From contig NW_013655367.1 of assembly GCF_000499385.1 (NCBI RefSeq), positions 3,431-33,328 on the forward strand: DNA of 29,898 bases, written 5' to 3'. The stretch's first letter is position 1; each line of letters begins with the position of its first letter. This stretch comes from Eimeria necatrix (taxonomy: Eukaryota; Apicomplexa; Conoidasida; Eucoccidiorida; Eimeriidae). Positions 13,497-23,368 of the stretch are shown piece by piece. Made by a program: the position numbers and the translations under genes. The notes under the pieces were generated by a model that saw nothing but the letters and a program-made list of their open reading frames with translations, was not told where the DNA came from and ran no database searches.

Positions 13497-14987
13497 TTAG
13501 CTGAGCCCCATTGCCTCAGCATAGCTCGGGGGTGGAGATGACTTATCTGAGAAACCGCCGGGAGGCATGGGAGGTGCTGAAGGAGTTACGCGAGAAGGGT
13601 CGCCGTAGGGCCCATTAGGGGTATTCTGAGGAGCGCTAGGCGGCTGGTTGGATGCATAGGGGCCAGCTGGGTAAGTGCCCGGAGAAAAGCCAGGGTAAGC
13701 ACTGTCATGGTGAACAGAGCCATTTGGAGTATTGAAAGCAGCCTGAGCCATTGCCTGCTGCCGACGAAACCACTCTTCATGCCGTCTAAAAGCTTCTTGC
13801 TGCTCCGCCTCTACTTCTCTAGAAAGGCGCTCCATATCAAAATCTCCACCCATGCGGCCTGCACCCGAACGCGATTGCCCCCTAGCGTCAAATGAGGGCA
13901 AAAGGCGCGACATGGCACTGTGGGCTGTAAAGAATGCCAGACACAGGAACATGATTGTCGCGATCCGCTTGCCCACCTTGTGAAAATTGTTTTTCTTGTT
14001 CAGTGGGGCTCCTTCCCCAATGACAGGTGGAATGTGCCGGCTCTGGTGAGAGCTCCCCTCCACCGCAGCCAAGTTCTTTTCTCTCTGAAGCTCCTCTTCA
14101 GTAGCATCTCTATAAAACTTACTCACAAGCTGCGGGTCGCCCTGCGCCGCCAGCAAGGCCCGATCTAGTTCTCTAGCTCGTCTTAAAAGCGAATCGCGAA
14201 CTGGTTCCAAGACTCCTGAGGCCCCTTGGCTTTGCGGGGCCTCAAGATAAGACAAACCCTTCATAACGGGCGGAACCACTTGGCTCAATGCGGAGATCAT
14301 CAGAGTCGCATCCCCCTGTCTCGCTACATCAAACAAAAATTGTTCTCCTTCCTCAACTAGCCTTCCAAAAGGCAACAGCATGCGCTCTGCCAGCATGCGA
14401 CTCGATTCAGGAGCGCCCTCAGCAGCGCCAACAACCCCAGAGAGCTTTGTAGCCAATACAGTAATATCTGCATCGCTGATTTTCTCGAAGCTCCCTGATT
14501 CCGAACCTCTCCTATTTTCCTTCGAGGCTGTGCTGCCTGTACCTCTATTACCGCCGAGACCCACAAAAGGGGTCCTTAGTCGGACAACTGAAAAGCAGAA
14601 CTGGCGTAGGAAGGCCGTCCGTTGCTGGGGAGCCGAGTGCTGCAAAACTTTGGCAAGCCGCAGAAGCGACCCCCAAGGGCTAACTTGTTGGCGGGCATTA
14701 TACCCGCGGGAAGGCGCACCGTGGTGGTGGTGGAGAGGATACTGTGGCATGCTGCTTCCTTCTGTCATTGCTTCCTGCTGCACACCATACCATTCTGACC
14801 CTGGATACAACAGGGTCGAATCCGGGGGGCCGGTATGCCCCACATGAGGACCGCGAGTATATGTTGCTGGGTGTGGGTATCCTTGGTGCTGACCTTCCCC
14901 AGCGTACCTGTTGAAGTGCTCATGCCAGCACTCCACGGCAGTTTGTGAGATACAGTTAACTGCCACGACGACCAACGCCCAGCGCAT
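13497..14987 (-). CDS. secreted single-pass protein with ESCRT-type late-domain motifs in its tail
   Basis: An intact 496-aa frame from the ATG at 14987. The frame is open 41 codons further upstream, but this ATG directly precedes a signal peptide (MRWALVVVAVNCISQ, cut near residue 20) and has A at -3. After a His/Tyr/Pro-rich segment (about 20-105) comes a mostly helical region (about 165-310), then one membrane segment, IATIMFLCLAFFTAHSA (342-358). The 138-residue tail has a charged helix (380-415) and a proline-rich end with two PSAP motifs (450-453, 469-472) and PPPSY (PPxY at 486-489), eight residues from the C-terminus. P(S/T)AP binds the TSG101 UEV domain and PPxY binds NEDD4-family WW domains. 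Signal peptide, membrane anchor and late-domain tail recall Toxoplasma GRA14 and GRA64, which recruit host ESCRT at the vacuole membrane. I cannot show homology to them; the resemblance is in architecture. Proline-rich chance motifs remain possible. Confidence 0.75.
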   Translation of the reverse strand: MRWALVVVAVNCISQTAVECWHEHFNRYAGEGQHQGYPHPATYTRGPHVGHTGPPDSTLLYPGSEWYGVQQEAMTEGSSMPQYPLHHHHGAPSRGYNARQQVSPWGSLLRLAKVLQHSAPQQRTAFLRQFCFSVVRLRTPFVGLGGNRGTGSTASKENRRGSESGSFEKISDADITVLATKLSGVVGAAEGAPESSRMLAERMLLPFGRLVEEGEQFLFDVARQGDATLMISALSQVVPPVMKGLSYLEAPQSQGASGVLEPVRDSLLRRARELDRALLAAQGDPQLVSKFYRDATEEELQREKNLAAVEGSSHQSRHIPPVIGEGAPLNKKNNFHKVGKRIATIMFLCLAFFTAHSAMSRLLPSFDARGQSRSGAGRMGGDFDMERLSREVEAEQQEAFRRHEEWFRRQQAMAQAAFNTPNGSVHHDSAYPGFSPGTYPAGPYASNQPPSAPQNTPNGPYGDPSRVTPSAPPMPPGGFSDKSSPPPSYAEAMGLS

Positions 14988-16898
14988 CGTCCGGGCATGC
15001 ATCAAGTATAAGACGGCACAGTGAAGCTTCGAGGAAGAAGTGAATATGCAACGGTCCGACGGGAATTGAGCTTCCTCTGCCGCTGCGTCACGGACAAAGA
15101 ATGTGTTCAAACTGAAGGCTAGGAACTTTTGGACCTTCCTGAAAGGAAGACCTTTTCATGCTGTAAATAACACTTCAATAAACGAAGCGCGATAAATCAG
15201 ACACTTGGCTGCTAGGCTATCCTTGGAGAAAAACCTCTGAAACCGGAAGACCCTTTCCAGATGCTGCAATGGGGATGGTGGCAGCAGCGTGGAGGACGCC
15301 CATGAATCGAAGCTTCTTTCTAGTGCTCCGCGCACTTGCTTACATACAAAAGTGGATTAGCAACTGTTGCCTTGTCAATTGGCAGCATTTCTCTGCCGCA
15401 CGCTCCACTGCTTCCCCAGAATGGATACGGCCGCGTGCAGTGGCGCCTTCTTTGGCGTCCGGCGTTTCCTCTTTCATTCAGTATACAATTTAAATAAGCC
15501 AAGAATTTATAACCGAAAAATTCATAAACGCTTCTGAACAACTTTCTGGAGCAGGGAACACCGGCCTGAGACGGGGCATCGCAACGTGACTGAGCTGAAC
15601 ATGTAGTTCCTAGCACTATAATGTGCTTGGAATCTTCACGAAATTGCCAGGATGCGCAAAGTATTCCCTAGTTGGAACAAGTTTAGCGGCAATACTTGCT
15701 GCTTACAAGGTCTCAGCAGTGACCAGTCCTTGCAAGGCACAGGTGGCAGGTTTAGGGCTGCTTGTCTACCTCGTGCGGCAAGGCTCTCCGCAGCAATGAT
15801 TCGCGTTGTTCCCATCTTTGTATTTCTACCGCCTTGGGCTGCGCATTTTGCATTGTATATCTCAACGTTAGTGGGAATTGGTGACCACCCGAGGCTTTTC
15901 ACTTCGCCAGAGTAGTGCTTTTGGAGCAGCCGCCCAGTGTGGGGTTGCTGCTGCTGATCTGCACAAAACTGAGTAGCCACTGTTGGAAATAGCAGTGTCA
16001 AGCGGCGTAGTGCTATCACTTGCCCCCATGTCCTGTTGCATGAATTGACTGGGGCTGTGGGAATAGGAGAAGGAGCTGTGGATGAGCCGGCAATCAAAGT
16101 GGGATCAATCTAGTGAAAATTTGTTCCCGCTTCGTGCTGACTACTGCGGAGCTGAAGACTGGTGAAGAATGGCGCTACACCTTATGGTGTCGGGCGTGCA
16201 TGTACCCTTTGTGGGAACTGCAATGAGCGGATACCAATTTAACGAAACTTAATTCCAGTTGTGTGGTGACTGCTTCAATCGTGGGGCCTAGTGAAGCAAG
16301 CGCTACGCCCTTCGGTGTGGAGGGTGGAATAAAAGATACATACATACGCTTCGCGTTGTCGCCTGCTTATGCTAACATGGCTCCTGGAGCGCGATGCACA
16401 GCAATTAGGGCTTGCGCTGGCCTCACGCTGCAACCGGAAAGACATGAAGTAAGTAAGCGGGAACACGGCGCATCAAATGGAAGGTGCCGAGACTCTACGG
16501 TGTAATGGAGATGCCTAGGCTTGGGGCTGGCAGCGAGCGACTTCATGCAAAAGCTCCCGAATTTCTACGGAGATCTGATTTGCTTTATCTAACTTATAAA
16601 CTGTGGGGGAGTTTAATTCACGGTGAGCGGGATCCAAGTAGGGACCAGTATTGCCTTAATTAGCGCAAACTGGGGATACTCTTTTTTGGCATATCGCACA
16701 CTCGCGCACACACAGGTTAGCGTAACATATATCCGTGGACTTCGGGGAGGATATGCTTCGGCGAAGTGTACGATCGTACGCGTCGGGGCATAGCAATGGA
16801 GTCTGAATGGGTAATGTTAACGGTGCGACAACGCAGTGGAAGTCCTGCAACTCACGAAGTGCATCAACAATGAGCTCATGTTGAAGAGCCATGACGAG
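14988..16898. other. intergenic, no confident gene
   Basis: The left end should hold the promoter of the minus-strand late-domain gene. Several frames of 70-150 codons exist on both strands (for example 15636-16097 minus and 15652-15915 plus), but they overlap each other and have no domain features, repeats or splice context I can defend. Two related short strings, CGCTACACCTTATGGTGT near 16172 and CGCTACGCCCTTCGGTGT near 16302, hint at an old local duplication. Confidence 0.4.
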
Positions 16899-17146
16899 AC
16901 CTTGCAGAATAAGCACTATCACACTCTGACCTGTTTTAAAAATATCGTCTGACGGCATTACTATGGTGCCAAACAACATATTTCCATATCCAATTATCAA
17001 ACGGATACTTCTGTCCTGGGTATTTCTCCATACCACCCTGGCTGCACAGCGCAGTGTACCTTTAGTAGGCAAACCCAAGCGCCAGGCCTATTTGCACGCT
17101 GCTCTTAATCGCCCTGGGGCTGAAGCACCCAATCATCCACATTTAT
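16899..17146 (-). repeat. left arm of inverted repeat flanking the assembly gap
   Basis: Read on the minus strand, this 248-bp arm matches 17319-17571 with about 11 substitutions and one 5-bp difference (GACAG present once here, twice in the right arm). The last 80 or so bases are identical and end at CTGCAAGGT, after which the arms diverge abruptly. Both arms are open in one frame reading away from the gap and encode FGTIVMPSDDIFKTGQSVIV. I do not recognise that peptide. In this arm the open frame continues to 16656. Confidence 0.9.
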
Positions 17147-17217
17147 TGTACATTTAAGCAGCATCCGTAACATAAGGCTACAACTTGTCATGCATGCAGC
17201 TATCTCACATATCTACC

Positions 17218-17317
17218 NNNNNNNNNNNNNNNNNNNNNNNNNNNNNNNNNNNNNNNNNNNNNNNNNNNNNNNNNNNNNNNNNNNNNNNNNNNNNNNNNNN
17301 NNNNNNNNNNNNNNNNN
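17218..17317. other. assembly gap (100 N)
   Basis: Exactly 100 N bases, the conventional size for a gap of unknown length. It lies inside an inverted duplication, a layout that commonly breaks assemblies, so the true distance and even the orientation of the right flank are uncertain. Confidence 1.
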
Positions 17318-17318
17318 G

Positions 17319-17571
17319 ATAAATGTGGATGATTGGGTGCTTCAGCCCTAGGGTGATTAAGAGCAGCGCGCAGATAGGCCTGGGGCTTGGGTTTGCCTAC
17401 GAAAGGTACACTACGCTGTGCAGCCAGGGTGGTATGGAGAAATACCCAGGACAGGACAGAAGTATCCGCTTGATAATTAGATATGAAAATACGTTGTTTG
17501 GCACCATAGTAATGCCGTCAGACGATATTTTTAAAACAGGTCAGAGTGTGATAGTGCTTATTCTGCAAGGT
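17319..17571 (+). repeat. right arm of inverted repeat flanking the assembly gap
   Basis: This 253-bp arm is the inverted partner of 16899-17146. Most substitutions between the arms are transitions. Identity stops at CTGCAAG|GT; here the next bases are GTATGA, a good splice donor, while in the other arm they are GTCTCG. An exon edge at this point would explain the sudden loss of similarity. The open frame continues here to 17697 in unrelated sequence. Confidence 0.9.
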
Positions 17572-19477
17572 ATGACGGCGGTTGTGGTGTGGTTAGAGGA
17601 AGCTGCACACATATGCAAAGCTTTCCTAAGTATTGAGGCGCTGCCTGGCTTCAGCAGGGCACTGGCTGTTGATCGACTAGAGCTCAGGTTAAGGTGACTT
17701 CCCAACATGCGTGTTAGTGATGCGCCCTTCTGCTGCCCGTCTTTTGGGTTCCGCTGCTTCTGTTGGTATTCGGTCTCTTTTCCCCAGTATACTAGACTCG
17801 ATGTTTTTTGTAATTACAGCTGTAATGAATGTAATGCTGTCTAGGACCCCGTAGAGCTTTTAGACAAGCCCTGGCGACGCACTGGCGTAGCCGGGGACCG
17901 CTGAATTGGAAGCGATGGCCCTTTTTCTGTCAACTCCTAGCCTCAACTTCCTCAGTATATCACAGTGGAGCAAGTGAAATAAAACTTTTTCACTGTAGAA
18001 GGTGGGAACAATAAAGTATGAGGAGGCCGAGAATCTGCATAGCAAGACCGGGCTTGTTACCCAAACTCAGTGCCTGGTCACAGGAGAATTATACCTTTCC
18101 TTTTCTCCTTTCCCCTATGCGTAGGTATGTTAAGGAAGTACATGACAAGACAGAAACCAAAAAAGAGATGATAAGGGGCTTGAATAAGGGGTCGACGCTC
18201 ATGCAGTTCTGCACTTCGCGTCGTAGTTAGGCTGTTAGCTTGGGCCTTGAAGACCGATAGCAACATAAATAATGATTGATCTGGATATGCCTATTCGCAT
18301 GCAACTATAGGGAAAAGCAAAAGCTGCAAAACTTCAGTCTCCTTCAACGAGGCACCCAGGTGGGCTTGCAACTGGAACTTCGCTGTGCAGACTCGCTACT
18401 CAGTTTTATTCATTAAGGCAGGCCAAATTCTCAGTTGAAGTACACTTTTTGAGTAGCAGATAACGTATGGCCTCCCTTACACGAGTTCCGCAACTCGCAG
18501 ATGCCGTCACCTCAGCCTCATTCAACGCGCTGACGTTCGGCTTCTGCTCTGTCACTAAAGGGCCACTGTGTATTTGACAGCGCAACGATGATGACGTACT
18601 TTATCCGTATCTGTTTGGCTTAGGGTCAAACTCTAGTGCGTTATGGCTCTCGCTAGGTTCCCGGACACAAAGTGTGGAAGACGTGACTTTGCCTTTTAGG
18701 CATTTGGCTCCTGGAAGCCTTTCGATGGTGTAACAGCAGCAGCAGCAATTTGTCGCGTTGTACTTCAGTGGCTACTTCAGCCTCTCCAGAGCACCGTCAA
18801 ACACCGCAGGTTTCATTTAGAATCCACACACAAGTGCCGCCTCTTAGTGAGAAATAGCCATCACCTTGACTACGCAAAGCTGCACAGCTGAGACTGTTGC
18901 ACCGTTCCCAGGACTAGCAGGCAATAAATGACCCCTCAATTTTCAATACTAAACTAATTAGTTTTCGATTATTTAGTTTCGTGAGGAGCTTTGGCGGTGG
19001 CACTGCTTTGAGGCGGCTGCTACAGTTCTGGTCGAGGCGCGCTTGCGCAGGCTCAAGGGAGTCACGTCTCGTGTCAGTGCTGGTTGCCGCGTTAGCGCCG
19101 TTCAAGATGCGTTTTGGGACCTTCGGGGTGCCAAAGTGTGACTGCTGTTAAAAGTACGATCACCTATTTTTCATCTTCAGAATACCACTTCTTGGCAGCC
19201 AATCACAACGCAGTTCCGAGGTGATGCAAGCACCCTCACGCTGCAGCCTTGGGATCAACCGCCAGTGCTTTCCCATCAGCTCTCAATTCGCCTTCAGAAC
19301 AAAGGAAAGTTCGAGTTAAATATCTTATGTGCTAGAAGACACTTAAAACGGCCCTTGCCATCGCGTCTACAGGTTTCAGGTGCACGCAGTTGCACACGCT
19401 CCATATCAGAGTTTGTGATCTGTCTCTGTCAGTGGGGTCCACTTAGCTACCACGCTTTGCATTCTGAGTTTGTGAGA
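17572..19477. other. intergenic, no gene recognised
   Basis: No frame here has believable coding features. A short ATG frame near 18467 (about 36 codons) has a fair start context but no partner exons that I can identify. The right end contains the upstream region of the cathepsin gene; that gene's frame is open back to 19265 but without features of a signal peptide or conserved propeptide before 19478. Confidence 0.5.
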
Positions 19478-21016
19478 ATGAGGATAGGGAAGCTGTGGGC
19501 CACCTTGGCCATTTCCACCCCCCTGATCTTCAGTTGTGCCATGCCCTCCAATGGCCTGGACGGCGCTAAGGAAGATCTGCAGTCTGTGGGCACTGCCATC
19601 GATGCCATATTCGACCGGATTCTGCGGGATGTAGAGAAGGATATTAGCCATGGCAAAGCCCTCCAAGCTTGCGGTCCCAGCGGTTCCCGCACGCAAGGTG
19701 CGGAGAACTGCAGGCGCGTGCTGAAAGGAGAGCCTGACGAATCTCGTGAGTTGCTGCCGTACCTGCTTAAGGACCAGGAGGCCATGAGGCTGTGGCGGGA
19801 TCACTTCCGTCGGCACGTTAGCGAGCTGGTATCCAATGCATCGGAACAAAGCGGGGCAGATACCCCTCTTCATGGGCCAGTATTGAAAAGCCTCGCGGAA
19901 AGCGAATTCTGGGGAAGCCGACCAGCTGTTAGCAACGGAGCTCTGCAGCACTTGCGGGTGAAAATGCAGCGGCTGAAGCTGCAAGCAGCTGAGCAGGGCC
20001 TAGACCCTGAACAGGCGGTGACGTGGGAAGCAGAAGTGTCTCCTCGCTTCAAGCATCACAGCATCAAAGACGCGAAAAGGCAGATGGGTACTTACCTTTC
20101 TTTCTATTCAGATCCAGACAAGCCAGAGGTGCCGCTTGGGGAACCTTTGCCTGTGAAGGTGTTTGGGGAGACGCATCAGGTTCTGAAAACTGACAAGTTC
20201 GACGCCAGAGAGGCCTTTCCTCAGTGCGCAGAGGTGATTGGCCATGTCCGAGACCAAGGCGACTGCGGCTCGTGCTGGGCCTTCGCCAGCACGGAGGCCC
20301 TGAACGACCGCTTCTGCATCAAGTCAGGCGGCCGCCATCGGGAGACTTTGTCGCCGCAGCACACGACTTCATGCTGCGACCTGTTGCACTGTTTGTCTTT
20401 TGGCTGTTCCGGGGGCCAGCCGAGGATGGCTTGGCGGTGGTTTTCGAACGATGGGGTGGTAACCGGCGGTGACTACAACGAGCTGCACACTGGCAAAAGC
20501 TGCTGGCCTTACGAGATTCCCTTTTGCCAGCACCACTCGGAGGGGCCCTACCCAGAGTGTGAGGGGCCCTTGCCCAAGGCTCCAAAGTGCCGCAAGGATT
20601 GTGAGGAAGCAGAGTACACCAGCAAGGTGAAGCCATTCAAGGATGATCTACATTTCGCCACGAGTGCATACAGCGTGGAAGGTCGGGACCAAATTAAACG
20701 GGAACTCATGGAAAATGGCTCTCTCACCGGCGCTTTCCTCGTTTATGAGGACTTCCTGCTGTACAAGGAGGGGGTGTATCACCACGTGACAGGCATGCCC
20801 ATGGGTGGTCACGCAGTGAAGGTGATTGGCTTCGGGAACGAAGATGGGAGGGACTACTGGCTAGCTGTGAACAGCTGGAACGAATACTGGGGAGACAAGG
20901 GCACTTTCAAGATTCAAATGGGAGAGGCAGGAATAGATAAAGAATTCTGTGGAGGGGAGCCGAAAGTGCCCAATGACAAAGACGCCTCCTTGCTGCCGTC
21001 AGCGCAGGACCTATGA
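19478..21016 (+). CDS. CPB: cathepsin B-like cysteine protease (eimeripain type)
   Basis: A single-exon 512-aa preproprotein of peptidase family C1A. Start chosen at MRIGKLWATLAIS because it opens a signal peptide (cut near residue 21); the frame is open 71 codons further up but without such a signal. The propeptide is long (about 22-235). The mature domain shows oxyanion Q260, catalytic C266 in GDCGSCWAF, H445 in GGHAVKVIGFG and N465 in VNSWNEYWGD. A cathepsin B occluding loop is present with paired H352-H353 between Cys residues, which normally gives dipeptidyl-carboxypeptidase activity. The S2-pocket Glu of cathepsin B aligns with E489. The cysteine usually found in the DHCGIE segment is Ala here (EAGID), with another Cys at 491. 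It should act in the secretory or endolysosomal/rhoptry system, as TgCPB (toxopain-1) does in Toxoplasma. An Eimeria tenella cathepsin B called eimeripain is expressed during sporulation; this gene is probably its orthologue. Confidence 0.95.
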   Translation: MRIGKLWATLAISTPLIFSCAMPSNGLDGAKEDLQSVGTAIDAIFDRILRDVEKDISHGKALQACGPSGSRTQGAENCRRVLKGEPDESRELLPYLLKDQEAMRLWRDHFRRHVSELVSNASEQSGADTPLHGPVLKSLAESEFWGSRPAVSNGALQHLRVKMQRLKLQAAEQGLDPEQAVTWEAEVSPRFKHHSIKDAKRQMGTYLSFYSDPDKPEVPLGEPLPVKVFGETHQVLKTDKFDAREAFPQCAEVIGHVRDQGDCGSCWAFASTEALNDRFCIKSGGRHRETLSPQHTTSCCDLLHCLSFGCSGGQPRMAWRWFSNDGVVTGGDYNELHTGKSCWPYEIPFCQHHSEGPYPECEGPLPKAPKCRKDCEEAEYTSKVKPFKDDLHFATSAYSVEGRDQIKRELMENGSLTGAFLVYEDFLLYKEGVYHHVTGMPMGGHAVKVIGFGNEDGRDYWLAVNSWNEYWGDKGTFKIQMGEAGIDKEFCGGEPKVPNDKDASLLPSAQDL

Positions 21017-23368
21017 AGCTAAGAGCGATTCAAGGGCGACACATGGGAGGGTCCGTGACTTGCATACTGTGTAGAGACAGAAATGGGCACGTTGTCGAAG
21101 TTGCGGCTAACCACGGCTATGATGGATCTGCGGGTATACATGTATATGTGTTTATGTAAATGTACCTGTGGCGTGTGTATTGTGTACGTGCACGAAGTAT
21201 GATTTTGAGTCCACACTATTGGTGAAAGGTGAATTGCAGTGCGCCGCCAGGTCGCATTATGTGTGTCGAATGGCGGCTTCCAGCTTTGCGAGCAGCTGCT
21301 TTAGGCCTGTTCCGAAGTAGCTGAAGTGTTGGTGCCACTATCTTGTCGGGCGGAAGGTCGGCTTTGTGTACGAATGTATATATAACTATGCGCTTGAGCA
21401 TCTGGATTTACTAAATCCTCACCCGGAGCGACGGAACAGGTGTACAGAACATGCGTATGCATCTTCAAGTTCATCTGCGACCGCGCATTTCCGCGGGATC
21501 GTTATGCTTCGTTCGTGATGTGGCCGCATTCCGTTTGCCCAGCAGCTGCTTGGAACATCTTGGAAGTACTTGGTGTTGATTCCGCCGGTGCTTTGGGCGG
21601 GTGGTTGCCTCTGTACGAATGGGTCCGTATGCACCCACGTGCGTGTGCACTACTGAGTCTACATCAGTATTCCCTAGATACAGGTGTACGTGCATGTAAT
21701 TTCTTGTTTGTGTGGGTGTAGGTGTAGGTGCATACTGAAAGTTAACGTGCACGTGAGTGCTGTGCTTCGGTTGGCCTGTTGCAGCGGACCCAAAGCTCGT
21801 TGGCTATCCCAGCAGTGAGTGCCTTGAGAATTAACGCGTCAAGCATGTGCTCCAGGTAGCTGTGCCGTTGGTTCTTTTCGAGTTTGCATGCGGTGTAGCG
21901 GTCTAGGGCGGCTTGGCGTGGTTCGGTGGCCAAAGCGGCTTAAAAGCGCCGTTGTGCCCCGTCGCTCTAGCAGCACCATGAAATCTTCATTGCACTGTAT
22001 CGTTCTACACTTAAACTGACAATCGTAAGCTGACTTACGTACGTGCTTATAAGCGGGCGAATTAGATAACGAAAAGCAAGGACATGCAATTCAACCATTG
22101 TAGACAGGCAATTGAACCGTTGTAGCTCTCTACAGCGAGCGGCACAGCAGCTCCCCCATAGGAGGCTTCAGGGAGGTAGATTATGGTGGATGTCACTTTT
22201 AGTAATAAGCAACGGCTTGGAGTCCATATGCTGCTACAGAGCTACGGATGGGGTCGCGAACTTCGCTCCTCTCACCGTGTTGCGGTTGTTGGCTTTAGTC
22301 TGTCTGCTAACCTTGTCGCACACAGTGGCGACAACTTCTGGCACAGCTCAACACTAGTGGGAGGCCAGTGCCGCACAAGCGACCTGGTGAGGTTCTCGTC
22401 GTTTTGTTCCTTCCGTGTGCTTTGATGTGGCCTTTCGTGTGGAAGCTGGCGTGGTACTGGCGCAAATGCAAGCAACTAGAGCCTTGATGATTCTATTTCA
22501 ATGGGCTTCCACAAACTACATGAGCACCTTGTTCAGGTAGCGCTGCAGCATGGTTTCAAGGAGGGAAACCAGGTACTGCCTGTCTGTCACTAGGTACTCT
22601 TGTTACGCAGCACAACGCAGCAAGCGGCCATGCAGCCAAACAAAGAAAATATTTGTTGACATGCGCTTACGTGTGGCATGCGCTTACGTGTGTGCAGTGT
22701 CATGTATGCTACACACTATTGTCCTATACACTAATACGTAAATTGCACATGGTTGTACATACTAAATGCAATAAATATTGTATGCGCAAATCGGTGAATT
22801 TATTCACATGCTTTTGTGGCAATGTTTGGGAATTGCACCAGTGGTCCTGTGATCGACCATTGTGAGACGGCGAGCGGGCATTGACGCGCCGCGAAGAAAA
22901 CGGTTTTCACTTTGTTGCGGAACTCACAAACAAGAAGTCGCACTGAAAATTGTGTTCATCAGTTGCCACTGCGCGCTCACAGAAGAGGCGTAGAATCAGT
23001 AGCTGCGTCCCCTTTGACTTTTTCCAAACGCTTCTTGGCGAGGATCCATCTGTGCACACCACGACAAAAAAGTGTGGAAAATATAAACAAAAACGCTGCA
23101 GTCGTCATTCATAGGCACAATCGAATGGGAGGCTCAGCTGCAGTAGCAAAAAAGCACCGTCGAACGAAGGCGGCGGAAAGGCAAACACGCAAATGATAGG
23201 CCACACCAAACAGACTGGCAACGAGTACTAGGAGCTCATAGATGGACTGCGACAGCTACATATCTCCTTCTGGCAGGCACAGCGCCACAAGAATGCACTC
23301 ATTACTGCGTGTCCCCTCTACGCTGCGACCTCTGTACACCTTGGGCGGCAAAATAGGGTCATTCTATC
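21017..23368. other. no confident gene; degenerate repeats and possible minus-strand exons
   Basis: Just after the cathepsin stop, 21130-21210 is rich in TG and TATG dinucleotides. Two related blocks occur near 21254-21385 and 21483-21625, sharing GAGCAGCTGCTT/CCAGCAGCTGCTT-type cores and ending at GTACGAATG. A minus-strand frame at 21742-21933 encodes a helix-prone segment (SYLEHMLDALILKALTAGI) and a related but stop-interrupted segment (SLLETMLQRYLNKVLM) lies near 22510-22570. They could be exons of an unrecognised gene or decayed copies of one. At 22661-22697 an approximately 18-bp unit (ATGCGCTTACGTGTG) is repeated twice. Confidence 0.4.

Noticed and set aside
15636..16097. 153-codon minus-strand frame
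   Set aside because: No start context, signal, domain or splice partner that I can defend; it overlaps an opposite frame of similar quality.
20224..20636. Frames overlapping the cathepsin B gene on both strands
   Set aside because: Shadows of a well-supported protease coding region.
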